A stretch of DNA of 64,000 nucleotides, taken from Tetrapyrgos nigripes. Taxonomy: Eukaryota; Basidiomycota; Agaricomycetes; Agaricales; Campanellaceae. Shown here one piece after another: positions 35,273 through 45,947 of this stretch. A program made the translations under genes and the position numbers. The first letter of the stretch is position 1. Each line of letters starts with the position of its first letter. The stretch is from the NCBI GenBank assembly GCA_013368315.1, contig JAACJM010000153.1:124001-188000 (forward strand). Direction: 5' to 3'. Under the pieces are notes generated by a model. The model worked only from the letters and a program-made list of their open reading frames with translations. It searched no databases and was not told the origin of the DNA.

Positions 35273-38200
35273 TGTCCGTAGTAAAACTCATGTATCCGTA
35301 AAAACACAAACATAACAAGTTCATTCTCGATAGCAATTGGACGTTAAGCGACGTAAAACTTTCAGGATAATAACTTTCAGGTACTGCCGCGATCAGCATG
35401 GTAAAAAGCTAGGACTTGGAAGGGACTTACTAGTTCTGTCTAGTGCAATCATAATATACTTTTGCGAAGGAGGAGTGTGTTATACTGTCTGTCGGGGCAA
35501 CTGGTATACCAAGGTTACTAGAATCCCTGGAATTGAAAAAGAACTACTGTACTTACATACATGAATTCCGACATTCTACCTATGAAAGCGGACTCCTATA
35601 AATCGCAGAAAATGCGATATACTCCACGGCAGACATAAGGACGAATTAACGGCGTCTTGGTCGTTGACACAGTAGTCTTCGAGATCAGCCGCATCACAGC
35701 CTGGATTCGGTACTCGGGTTAAGGTTCTCCGAAGCTGAAGATGTGGACGTGGTGGGACGTTCAGGTGGATCGTGGATACGCTGGAGGCATCTGAGGGTGG
35801 GTGAGGAAAGTGGGGCATCGTACAGATAGTAATAGGTCCTGGGTTTTAAAGTGGCCAAGAATCAAGATAGCCAGCTGCCAAGCCCTTGTATATAAGATGA
35901 AAACTGCAGACTGATAAACTGAAAAGAGTTTACAGTAATCTTCGAACCACGTTCTGCGCCACGAGGAATTGAACCCATTGAAAACTAGGAACGTTTACAC
36001 ACGTTATGTCAAGCGAGGCGCTGCAAAGCCCTGCTGTCGAGGTTCTTCGATATCGCAAGGCCTGCAAGTGAAGGAAGGCGGCAAGATAAGTACATAAGTA
36101 TTGGCATATCGTTATGCTTGACATGCGGCCAGAACGAACAGCCTTCATCATCATTACAGTAGTAATCATGCATCCAAAACGTCAGCGAAAATAAAAAGAA
36201 AACCGACACTCACCAGCTTTATGTGCGACTCAGATTGCCTCCAGTCTCAAGGATTGACAAACTCATAAACGTTTGAACCCTAAGTCTAATTCCTGGCAAG
36301 ATTACAGTGGTTCCCACTGGACTGTCATGACTAGTGACAAAAAAAACACCGACGCCCACAAAGTGGGAAGTGGCCCTCATGTTTAGAGAGAACACCGACG
36401 AACGTTTGAAGCCTAAAATCTGGCTTCCAAGTCCGCTGAAGCTATGAAATCATGGAGGTCGAGGCGGCGGAAGGCGGAATTATGAACAAAAAAGATGTTA
36501 GAAGGACAACGAGGTACCGTATACATTGTAACCGACAGCTACAGCCTGAGTACACGTTAAGACTCCACGAGAAGACTCCGCGAGGATAACTGAAAATGCT
36601 ACATCAGAACGTACTCGCAAAGATACATCTTCCCGTCCGTTGCCGATTTCAGTGGGAGCCCCTGCCAGCGTCAGAGACTAGACCCAGAGATCCGTCGCTA
36701 GTGACGAAGACTAGGAGATAAATCATTATGCCTTGCATGTACACCTACCAAAGAAAAACCAAGGACTTATTAGCTTCAAAAAACGATGGTAGGAGAGAGA
36801 AGAAAAGGAGTAGAAAGAAACGAGCGCAGGCCACGAAGAGACGGAAGATTATGCTCACCTAGCTCCAGCTGACATTTTGGCCCGAGAACAAGTATCCGTT
36901 ATGAGGACTGCCCTCTGTCCATTCCCATTCAGAGGTCTCGTTCTGTCTGCGGATGTCTATTCATGAACTGGACTGAAGAGCATGGGCGAACACCGACGAG
37001 GATATAGAGAGCAAGAGTCTGAAGCCAGTGCTTAGAGAGGAGAGCTAACAAAGGCCTGACGAGTCGCTCTTATCATCTCTCTTGATTTTTTTGGTAAAGG
37101 GAGATGACCAGGGAGACTTCCGGTGAAGGAAGAAAGAAAGTTCCAAGGCGGCATCGCTCCATGGACAAATACGAAAGGCACAAGCCCAACACGACGGCGA
37201 TGACGAGCTTGAAAATTCTGAAAAAAGGAATAAAAAATTATAGGATAGGATATAACGTCGAGGACGAAGATAAGCAAATAACGAAACCCAGACTTTTCCA
37301 TCACAGGCAAACGAAACTCGAAACTGTAAAACCCTCCCACCAAGAGCAACGAGAAAGTTGGAACCGTCCCGTCGCCCTCAATACGCATAACCGGCAAAAG
37401 CATATCAACACCCTGCCTCCTCAACCCAGGCGACGTTACAATTATCCACTGGAGGGCACGTTAGTAAGCTTGACCTTTGCAATATGGATACGAGATGGAG
37501 GAAAGGAGGGATAAATAAAGGAAAGCGAAGAGAGAAGGGAAGAGAAGAGCGATAAAAATGGTGAAACGATGAGCAAAAGAGGCAGAGGTGTACACACCTA
37601 CACCTACAGTTCTGCAAACGTGACAATGGATAGGGAAAGGAACAGTGAGATGTAGAGAGCTCCGTGACGAAGGCTACAATCAAGGTCCAACCATGCGTAG
37701 AGAGTCCATGGGGCTGGGTACGACAAGACAGTTAGTTTGAGTATAAAAGGCAGAACAACATTCAAAAAGACGCTCTGAATGAAAAGAGGACGAGGAAAGA
37801 GGAGAGAAAGAAATGTCAGACGAAAACAGGAAGGGACATCGACACCAAGCAGCAAAGCACTCCACTCCCAACGAGACACACTAAACACTAACATGCCCAC
37901 CAAGACATCCAATCCCAGAAACAGCACTAGCACCAGTAAAACATATCACCGACCCTCTCGATCCGACACCAAAGGAGTTGGAAGATTAAAAACCTTAAAT
38001 CGCCGCCGAGACTACAAAACTTCCATAAGGACCAAGAAAAGGCACAGAAAAGCAATGGAAGAAAGAACACCTCGTGTCCAAAGAACTGACCCAGACCTAG
38101 GGGAAACGGAACTCACCAAAGTACAAGAGATGACATCGGCGAGCCATACATGTATACAACATTAAGCAATCCTTGAGAAAAAAGCCCTCGGAAGAGTGCA

Positions 38201-39796
38201 TCGTGTACGTGTACCGTGTACCGCCCCATGCTGGCCCTTGACGGGCACCGTAGGACGCCGACGGAGCTGCTTTTGGGTGGATGAGCTTTCTTGACGATGG
38301 AGCGAGCCTCTGGATGACGTGTCAATATTTTAGCTTCAACTCAGTACTCGGGAATAAGATGAAGGAGGAAGAGTGTGAACGATGATGGAAAGTCCGAGAT
38401 GAAAGCTGAGGAACGGACAGACAAACGTTGAAGTGAAAGCCAGAAAAAAGGAAGTAGAAGAAATAGAGAAATGAGGAAGAGGGGCGGAGAGTACACACAC
38501 CTACATGTAACGTTATAGCCAAAGAGAACATATTATCTCATGTACCGTATCCTTCACTCTCCCTTCCACACTGCCCATTCTCTTCGAGAGTATCTCCCTT
38601 ATACGTCGCGAATAGGTCGCCGGTGACGTCAACCCACCCAAGGCTAGGAGCACGCCGCGAAACGGAGAACATAGAGAGCTCCAGGGCTGGCCAGCATTCA
38701 AGTGGGTAAGGCAGGAGTGTCACTGGATAATGACTGCCGGGTTGCCTGATTAAACAAATGGGTATTAATGGTCCACGAGTCGAAGAGTAAAGGAAAAGTG
38801 AGAGAACAGGAGAAAAAACGGTATAAAGGAAAAAGACGAAACCGAAGACTGAGTTGGAAAGAATCGAAAACTGAAAGAAACGGATTGAAAGACCATCTAA
38901 CCCAACGCCTAACACATCAGGATTGATCTGCGTCATAAACATATCATCCAACCAATCAGCTACCAATGACCGCTAGTGGCCAAGAGACACCCAATCCACG
39001 TCTTCCTGCGCGCTTCATGCTTCACGTAGGCCCCAGCACAGAACGAGGTGTCCAGTGACAGGTCACTCCGGCCATTTTCTCATCTCAAGATTCCATACCC
39101 AGCAGCCAAATCAACCAACTCCAGAATGGTCTACGAGCCCCAACAGCTGTAGGTCTCCGAACAGGCGCAGGCCGAAAACCAGATTGACGGTGAAGAGACT
39201 CACCATCATTGTCAAAATCGACCTCAAGTCACTGAACATTCCACGCCAACATCGTTGACACTCGACAGTCCGCTATGCGCACAACGCAGTCCACCGTCAG
39301 CCTCAGCGTCCAAACTAATATCCCACAGCAGACACGTCATCGTCGTAAGAGCCGAGCCGAAATTCCGCAAACGGGAGGGACTGAGACAATGTTTAGCTTT
39401 GTAGGTGAGGTGTTGAATGACCATATGTTCGAGGACGAGAGCGAGAGAGGGGAACTGTTGGACAAAGTGAGTGTAAGTCTGATTTGACGACGGACGGTGG
39501 GTGAGGAAGAATGAAAGAGGGAAACACGGAAGAAATGAAGGAAGGAAGGAGAGGAGAAAGGAAAGGAGAAATGAAGGGAGAATGAAAGTTTTTATGCGTC
39601 GCTTGAGCGCACTGTTCATCATAGTAGTAGTAGTCACATGATGTACCGTAGACAATTTCAATTTGCGTATCGCGCGGCCTCAGTGCTTTCTATCATCACT
39701 GACTCAATATAAGTACTATCTTTCACTAATTCCTGCTGCTCTTCGCATATTTCTGCCTCATCAGCTATATCCTCATTCTCCAGCCTGTACTCAGTT
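35273..39796. other. Repeat-bearing region, no confident gene
   Basis: The minus strand between 37,000 and 38,970 has many hydrophobic open blocks (for example LFIQSVFLNVVLPF near 37,760 and VFGFVFFLYTVFSPVL near 38,840) that might be remnants of multi-pass membrane protein genes, but no start-to-stop model can be built. A repeat shared with 48.8 kb lies at 36,388-36,520. A 27-base block around 39,585 matches the last exon of the broken gene at 50.0 kb. Purine-rich tracts occur at 39,510-39,590. Confidence 0.35.
36388..36520. repeat. Dispersed repeat shared with 48,805-48,940
   Basis: Both copies contain ACGAACGTT, GCTGAAGCTATGAAA, then CGGAAGGCGGAATTATGAA, AAAAAAGAT and CAACGAGGTA in the same order and orientation, with small indels between. 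The copies lie 12.4 kb apart. It may be part of a duplicated gene or a short transposon. Neither copy has a clear end. Confidence 0.7.
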
Positions 39797-40012
39797 TTAG
39801 ATGCCAGTTGCATGCTCCCGGTAAATCAAGTCGCGCTTGGTTAAGCACTTCAAAAACTGCAACGCCTCTACCAGATCACTCTTGAGGCAGTTGCGGCGCT
39901 TCGAAATCACTATGCCACCTCCAGAGAAGGCTGCCTTCAGCTTCGTTGCGGGCACGTTGATGACCAGAGAGTTGTATGTCACCGATATTATTTGGATCAG
40001 TGACTTTTGCTG
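39797..40012 (-). pseudogene. hAT transposase C-terminal (dimerisation) fragment
   Basis: The minus strand reads SLIQIISVTYNSLVINVPAT, then KLKAAFSGGGIVISKRRNCL and LVEALQFLKCL. 'Pro-Ala-Thr ... AFS-GG ... R-N-L ... EAL--LK' is the hallmark of the hAT-family dimerisation domain, in which most copies have Ser-x-x-x-Glu-Arg before AFS. Here Glu is replaced (KLKAAFS). The rest of the transposase is gone. About 360 bases upstream on the same strand, TAGTGATGTGCGGGCTCGGG (ending at 40,373) looks like a hAT terminal repeat, suggesting an internally deleted element. The other end was not found. Confidence 0.65.
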
Positions 40013-40828
40013 TTGCCATACGAGTGCACTTCTCAGAAGCAGAATTGCTCAGAGTCTGAGTCTCAGGGAAATGGTGTACTAGTATGTGGATTTCTTTCTA
40101 AAATTTATAGTACATCTCAACTGGAATATGCTGGCCGATTCAAAAGGAGAAAGACCCAGGAAAACTACAGAATCTATGCAGACAAACCCTCAAACATATC
40201 TGAGCCTTGATAGCACCAATGTTACCATGTGGAGAGGTGTGCTAGCAGACACACAAGTCAGTAAAAGCTCATCCAAACCCTGAAGAGAGGGAATGAACAT
40301 ACAGGGAGGCCCACTGGACCATTGATGGCTGTTGTTGACTAGCTTCAGGCCCGAGCCCGCACATCACTAATTGCATATGACAGTACGTTCCTCTTCGAGA
40401 CAAACAGGTCTAGCAACCTTGGTCCCGCCCCCTAGGATATGGATATGAAGGATTATGAAGGATGTGTGCTCGCTGGTTGTCTCTCTGGATCATGGTCAGG
40501 ACTCAAATTTGCATGACTTGTACTCTATCATCGTTGGAAACATTGTATCAATAGGTGCGGAAACACTGAAGAAATATAAACTGTATTTCAGTTCCTCAAG
40601 CGCTTTTCATGTCTGACGACCATAGACACCCTCCATCTACACCCCCGGCCGACGTCCTCCCTCTGCTTGAGCCTTGTCCTTGTTTTTCTGCCCTTCTTTC
40701 TGAGCACTTTCGCTACTGGAAAGAACCACCAAAGAAACCACTTCTACTACATGTGATTGAGTCCAGCAGTGATAACACTATCCATGCACTATAGAGTACC
40801 CTTCGCCCTACCTTCCCCTTATAGATAT

Positions 40829-40912
40829 CGTTCTTGTAGATTAGTGGTTAAATCATCACACTGTGGCTGTGCAGCTCCAGGTTGATTAGTCAGTAACGTG
40901 AAGCCTGGGACA
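40829..40912 (+). other. tRNA-His-like remnant
   Basis: GTAGATTAGTGGTTAAATC gives a D-arm with an A-box-like TAGTGGTTA. CACACTGTGGCTGTG gives a four-pair anticodon stem with loop CTGTGGC and anticodon GTG (His). CCAGGTTGATT...CCTGG is a T-arm with about 16 extra bases in its loop. The acceptor strands do not pair. A pyrimidine/T-rich stretch follows. This is therefore a decayed tRNA gene or the head of a tRNA-derived SINE, not a functional tRNA. Confidence 0.45.
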
Positions 40913-42102
40913 ATACGGGCATTTGAAACCTCACTGTTTTTTGGCTCTTTTTTTCCTTGCTTCTTTTTGCTTAAAGAGAGGGCATGTCTACGAGTGACGA
41001 GAAAGGATGCATCTATGTGACCCTCTTGCAGTTACAGCTACTGTATAAGTACACGTTTAACCCTGTCCCGTTTGTCCTTTACCCCTTCCTATGTAATGAA
41101 AAGGCTGTGGGCCAGCGCTAACGCGTGGCGAGAACGAGGCCCATAGTTTAAAAAACCGCCACACGCAAGCCAACAATTTAGCGCAAGGCAGATTTTTTAA
41201 CCTCCATTTTCAGACCATATTTACGAGGACGAATATTATGCATGGCATATTTGTGCTGTTCCTTGTTGGACGAGTGTAGATCATAGTCAGTCAAAAAAGA
41301 CAGAAACAGAGAAGCGACGATCAATGAAGTTTATAAACAATACTTACAAGCAAACATGTCTACAAATCCCTCTCCTCCCTCCTTCTCTTTTCAAGACGTA
41401 TGTAAGCTGCAGATGTGGGGAAGGTCGTCTTGATGATATGTTGATTTCTGGTTTTCGAAGACGTCAGCTCGTTAATTACGACATGCACGACAATGGATTT
41501 GGAATGCACGTCTGAACGCGGTTAACCATCTGACAGAACCAAAACAAAACAAAACGACTGCATGCGTGGTGGCGTACCTCTTAGAAACATACAGAACCGT
41601 GCAACCTCGTTTGGTGTACATTTATTTGTGGCAGTTTGTTACAAGAAAATCAGGATCACTTGAAGCAATCTTATCTAGAAGATCGACGTGCAAACCAGTC
41701 AATAACCTGATTTATCACCTTGAGACCTTCTCCAGCGTACTTCGTGCCCAATATTATGAGCGGCATCAATCAGAGTCCATACGTTGCTCTTAGATCCACT
41801 TTACTTTCCTGCGCCGGTTCCACACTCCATAAAATTCAGTTGTGCGGGCGGGGCGGATGCCATTATTTCCGGTAGCTTGCCGGAAGAAAAGATTCAACGC
41901 CAGTTTGCAGGAGGAAACAATCTTCCAGGACCTCGGACCGGGTAGTTGGGAAGAGCATGATGAATTGGGAGACTTTAGGATGTGGAGGAACGTGTGCGAG
42001 ACTCGAGTAGAGACAAGACGCGTGGTCAACGTGTCATGCTATCACCTGACTGGACACGTACTAGAACAAACACGCGAACACAATGCACTGCTATCCTATT
42101 CG

Positions 42103-42178
42103 ACATAGCCACAAGCAGAAAGTGGGTGCTAAGAACTCAGCCTCATTCTTCGGCCTCGTAACTCCCCCTCCTTGCGTG
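42103..42178 (+). repeat. Interspersed repeat, copy C
   Basis: ACATAGCCACAAGCAGAAAG followed by AAGAACTCAGCCTCATT and TTCGGCCTCGTAA. It matches copies A and B at 27,436 and 28,101 and lies just upstream of the F-box fragment. Confidence 0.65.
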
Positions 42179-42261
42179 GCTCAAATCTGTCAGGGAAATA
42201 CATGTCACGGGCTACGCGTACGTGTTGATGTCAATTGTTTGCTCCTGACTTGCCTTCCGCC

Positions 42262-42491
42262 ATGACCAGTTTAGACAGTATTCCCGACAAACTCGTCGAC
42301 ATGATACTTCACTCGTCTATACAATTATCCCAGTCAAATGACAGCTCGCTTTCTAGTTTCCCATACCGACTCATCCTACATGATACAAAAACCACTGAAA
42401 ACACTGTAACTCCCAATTCTGTCCACCCGCTCTACAACCTCTCTTTTGCAAATAAACGCCTGGGACGAATGGGAGGAATGATCAAAAGAAT
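42262..42491 (+). pseudogene. F-box protein N-terminal fragment
   Basis: From the ATG at 42,262 the frame reads MTSLDSIPDKLVDMILHSSI and ends with HPLYNLSFANKRLGRMGGMI followed by a GTAAGT donor at 42,492. The 'LD-IP-ELLD-IL' start and the 'LxNLSLxNKRLxR' later helix are typical of fungal F-box proteins, which bring substrates to SCF ubiquitin ligases through Skp1. No continuation with C-terminal repeats is found in the next 600 bases, where stops occur in all frames. It may be a truncated copy or a gene with an unrecognised distal exon. Confidence 0.45.
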
Positions 42492-43127
42492 GTAAGTATA
42501 AGCTGTAGGCCTCGGCGGCCGCTCGCTTAATCCTGAATTTTAGTGTAAGTTGGATCTCTGCCACAGTGGAATAGTGTAAGTAGACCCATGCCAAGAACAT
42601 TCCATTGTCGAAAGCCTCAGTATACGAGTCTTTATCAAGACACATTTTTAAAGGGCTTTTCAGCACCTCACTACTTATAATCTGCATTACTAGTCACCAG
42701 CTGGCCACCTTGACATTGTTGAAGAACTAAGAACTTACACTTTTTTGGCCCATCACTTACATTCCAGACAACGGACTCTGACCCTCGAATTTGCATACAT
42801 GTAATATATAGCTTTATGTAGCGATCATATTTATGTACTGACGTTGGACAAGCATACAGACCCTGTGGAGGGGAAATCGGAGCTGACCGCAAGCGGCGGA
42901 AGCCAACGAAGCCAGTAATAAACTCCTCTTCCTCCTCTAACGGCATCCGAAACGATGCAGCTCACTCTCGATTGCGATATTTACCACCTTTTTACTCAGT
43001 GCACAGCTCCTACATGACGTCGAATGCTTCGGAAGTAATCGGAAGGTTAAGATATAAAAGCTAGATTCCAAATTTGCACCTTCGACTCCATCCGTAATCA
43101 CCAGAATCAATATATACTGCCAGAAGT
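42492..43127. other. Intergenic, nothing certain
   Basis: Downstream of the F-box fragment I looked for further exons and found only short interrupted frames with GTAAG and CAG motifs. The region ends in the 3' flank of the HET-domain gene. Confidence 0.35.
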
Positions 43128-45239
43128 TTATACTCGTTGGATGTTCAGGCACAACAAGTAATCCCCCAGCTGCAGATTGTTAGTCCTCTGGATCCCAGCG
43201 GTCACAGAGTAACTCTCATAATATTCAATTCTTGTAGACATCGCGAATTCGTTGCCCCACAATCGCTTCTGGGTCCTTGAGCCAGAGTCAAGATAGGATT
43301 TCCAAACGTGTTCAGAAGTTTCCCTGGAATGAGGGTCTTGTACAACAACGTCAGTCCAAACCGAAGATCCTTGGAGCCCAAATGCGACGTGAATTATGCG
43401 CTCGAGCCCTGAATCATCCCATCGGTATGTAAGTAGGTGGGACGTATGATAACCGCATTCCTTTGAATCATCAGGATGGGGTCGAAAGAGGGTAACATAG
43501 GCCATATCGTGAGCAATCCTACCAAAGGGATCGGGGGGAAAGATCCCTTCGAACTTGAGATGATAATCGAAAGAGTATGTGCTCAACCTGGAAGGGACCA
43601 TGATGCCCAAATCAGGGAGTCGCAATGTACCAGTCCAAAGGCGAATTTCAGGATTATCTTTAGCAAGATAACCAATCTGCATCTTCTCCTTCAGATCTCC
43701 TCTCCTCTCAGACGTAACCATTATGCAGTCTCCACTGTTCAATCTCCCTAGGAGTGTATCCCCTCGAATGGAAAGGTCTTGGATCAAATTTTGATCAGGA
43801 ATCAGCAGGGAAGGCTGGCGACGTCTATAATGTGTAAAGATGATGCCGAAAGAATCTCCAGTTTTCTGAGACTCGTACTGGATGGTCCCAAATGACGATG
43901 CGTTCAGAGCAATAACAGATATTGTCCGTACATAGATGCTAGAGGCCCTGAAAAAATGCTCGAGTCCCTGAGATGGCCGATGAAAGAAGTCCCGAGCTGA
44001 GTGAAGAAGTTCAACGTCGTACTGTGACATCGATGATTCTGCTGCACTGGATGTATTCGAGGTTCGAACCCTACGTCCTGTGACTAGATGCTCTCTGACG
44101 GTGAGCTCCCGGACATTATCCAGTGCTGGTAGTGAGCTCGTCAAGAATACTTCATTTGCATAGCACCGTATATATTGATGTCCACTCGTCTTTCGGAGAT
44201 AAACAGTCAAGTAGCTACCGCCTCTTGTGGACTGGCAGAGTAGGTGTGCGAGGAAGATGTCTTTGCCAGAGTGCCTGGAGCTGGAAGACGTGGGATTGAG
44301 AGGAAGATGAATATGCAGGCCATTGTTACTGAATGAATAGGATGATTTGTTGTTGATGAGTTCCACATTTGAAGCCTGCACGTTGCCTGACATCCTAAAT
44401 TCATAGGGAGATCGAGCTAGCAAACCCCTTGGCTTGTCTTTCCTAGCTGGGGGAGTGTAGTGGTTCTGCCACTGCTCATTCAGCTCCTCCTCCGTAGGCG
44501 GTACGGCAACCCAAGCAAAGATACTGCGATCATCGGAAATCCTGATAATCTCCTGCTGTAGCCGCATGAAGGCTTTGACGCCACCCTCCCCATAGATCGG
44601 CGACATACTGACACCAAAAATCCCTAACAAACAATATGCTTGGTCCTCCGGCCTCGTAGTCTCTCGAAACGCAGCCCATGACATCCTCTGAGCGACACTG
44701 TATTCGTCGATAACGCGTCCCTCGAACACATCCACTGGAATACCAGTAACCGCTGAGACTACATCCCGCAAGCTCCACCTGGTCCCAATCCTTTCCCAGT
44801 CCTTATCCAAAAACACAACAAATTCAGGTGCGAGTAGTTCCTGAAGCGTCCAGCCTCTCTTGAACCATCTACTGTCTCTGAAGTTGGATTTTTCATTTCG
44901 AGGATGATACTCTCCAGAGACGTCAGATAGGTACACGTAACAAACTGCTCCATCTTCATAATACTGGTACATTGAGTTCAGCGCTTCGGAGAGCTCAGCG
45001 CTGCTTTCTTTGTTGATACAGCACGAGTCAATCCAGATCCAATTGAAATGATAGCAACGAGCACGGGCACAAGCATTCATGACTTTACGGAAGCCGGCTT
45101 TGGATTTTGCGATGTCAAGGTTTTGGATATCCTGGAAGGTAACCTCTTCCTGCTCCCAAGTGTGAGAGAGGATAGCATAGCGCGGGATATCCATGAAGAA
45201 CTCCTTGACTTTGAAGTCTACTGTGCTTAAGAGACGCAT
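43128..45239 (-). CDS. HET-domain (heterokaryon incompatibility) protein
   Basis: Single coding exon of 703 residues from the ATG at 45,239 (MRLLSTVDF). A longer reading from a TTG is unlikely. The HET domain starts near residue 21 with YAILSHTW, continues with WIWIDSCCINKESSAELSEA and YVYLSDV, and contains SRWFKRGWTLQELLAP at about 113-128. This is followed by EDQAYCLLGIFGVSMSPIYG (about 178-197), typical of this family. HET domains are TIR-like and trigger programmed cell death after non-self fusion in filamentous fungi; basidiomycetes carry many of unknown role. The remaining 480 residues have no repeat or NTPase motif that I recognise. A 53-base intron with GTAAGT and TTTTTCAG (45,268-45,320) appears to lie in the 5' untranslated region. 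Confidence 0.9.
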   Translation of the reverse strand: MRLLSTVDFKVKEFFMDIPRYAILSHTWEQEEVTFQDIQNLDIAKSKAGFRKVMNACARARCYHFNWIWIDSCCINKESSAELSEALNSMYQYYEDGAVCYVYLSDVSGEYHPRNEKSNFRDSRWFKRGWTLQELLAPEFVVFLDKDWERIGTRWSLRDVVSAVTGIPVDVFEGRVIDEYSVAQRMSWAAFRETTRPEDQAYCLLGIFGVSMSPIYGEGGVKAFMRLQQEIIRISDDRSIFAWVAVPPTEEELNEQWQNHYTPPARKDKPRGLLARSPYEFRMSGNVQASNVELINNKSSYSFSNNGLHIHLPLNPTSSSSRHSGKDIFLAHLLCQSTRGGSYLTVYLRKTSGHQYIRCYANEVFLTSSLPALDNVRELTVREHLVTGRRVRTSNTSSAAESSMSQYDVELLHSARDFFHRPSQGLEHFFRASSIYVRTISVIALNASSFGTIQYESQKTGDSFGIIFTHYRRRQPSLLIPDQNLIQDLSIRGDTLLGRLNSGDCIMVTSERRGDLKEKMQIGYLAKDNPEIRLWTGTLRLPDLGIMVPSRLSTYSFDYHLKFEGIFPPDPFGRIAHDMAYVTLFRPHPDDSKECGYHTSHLLTYRWDDSGLERIIHVAFGLQGSSVWTDVVVQDPHSRETSEHVWKSYLDSGSRTQKRLWGNEFAMSTRIEYYESYSVTAGIQRTNNLQLGDYLLCLNIQRV

Positions 45240-45519
45240 GACGGACGGAGTTTTGATACTAGTCGAGCTGAAAAACGCAAGGGTCAAAGGAATCCTGAGG
45301 AAAGGGTGTCGAGTACTTACTGTAGTGAGAGTTCAGGTAAGCGATTAGAGAAGCTGTTGCGACTACGGCTAGGCCTTTATACACTGGACATAGACGCTGC
45401 ACAATCATCACGGCTGTCAGTACAGCTACCCTTGACTTTAGAACGAACTGTCAGTGACAGTATGTTTGATGAACATATCGACGATTACACGCCTTCAGAA
45501 CGGTTCTAATTGGCTTTTA

Positions 45520-45945
45520 CAGCAGTTTGCGAAAAGAACGACAGTGGGAAATTTTTGAAAATATGTATCTCAATTTGGTGACGCGTCAGTCTTAGTCTAC
45601 TGTACCGTACTCGAAGCCCTTCCTTGCCTCGCCTGCATCCAGCACTTGTACTCATACCTTCTTATTGTATACCTTCTTTTTACATCAAATTCAACTACTT
45701 ATACCCGGCTGAAAGCCAATTGACCGAGGCCTCAAGCTTGCTGGTCAAGCAAGGGGTTGAGGTGCCGCCACGACCTCTGCCACGAGCTCAACGTGAGCCT
45801 CGACTGCCTCGACTGCCTCGAGTAGACATAAGTAATTGATGAAGCAGTAAACAGCGCCGCAGTACTAAAAAACTACGTAGATGCCAAATTGAGATATATA
45901 TACTTTCAAAAAATTTCCCACTGTCATTCTTTTCGCAAACCGCTG
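45520..45945. mobile_element. 426-bp TA-flanked MITE
   Basis: The left end CAGCAGTTTGCGAAAAGAAC, continuing GACAGTGGGAAA to about 45,575, is the near-perfect complement of the right end (...TTTCCCACTGTCATTC, CGCAAACCGCTG). The matching arms are about 55 bases with a handful of changes. TA lies directly outside both ends (45518-45519, 45946-45947), as for Tc1/mariner-type insertions. The centre has short GCCTCGACT tandem repeats and no transposase. Confidence 0.8.
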
Positions 45946-45947
45946 TA

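Larger units (their letters stand above)
40013..42261. other. Intergenic and repeat remnants
   Basis: Contains the presumed hAT end at 40,354-40,373, the tRNA-His-like remnant at 40,829, a relative of the 27.23-kb block at 41,112 (GGGCCAGCGCTAACGCGTGG) and repeat copy C at 42,103. The open frames are short and without a recognised domain. Confidence 0.4.

Noticed and set aside
37032..37514. Overlapping 130- and 136-codon frames on opposite strands
   Set aside because: Each could be called a gene by length only. Neither has a domain, and the hydrophobic minus-strand blocks cannot be joined without stops.
44041..44080. GGTTCGAACCC inside the HET gene, resembling a tRNA T-loop
   Set aside because: It is coding sequence of an uninterrupted HET-domain frame, and no tRNA fold surrounds it.
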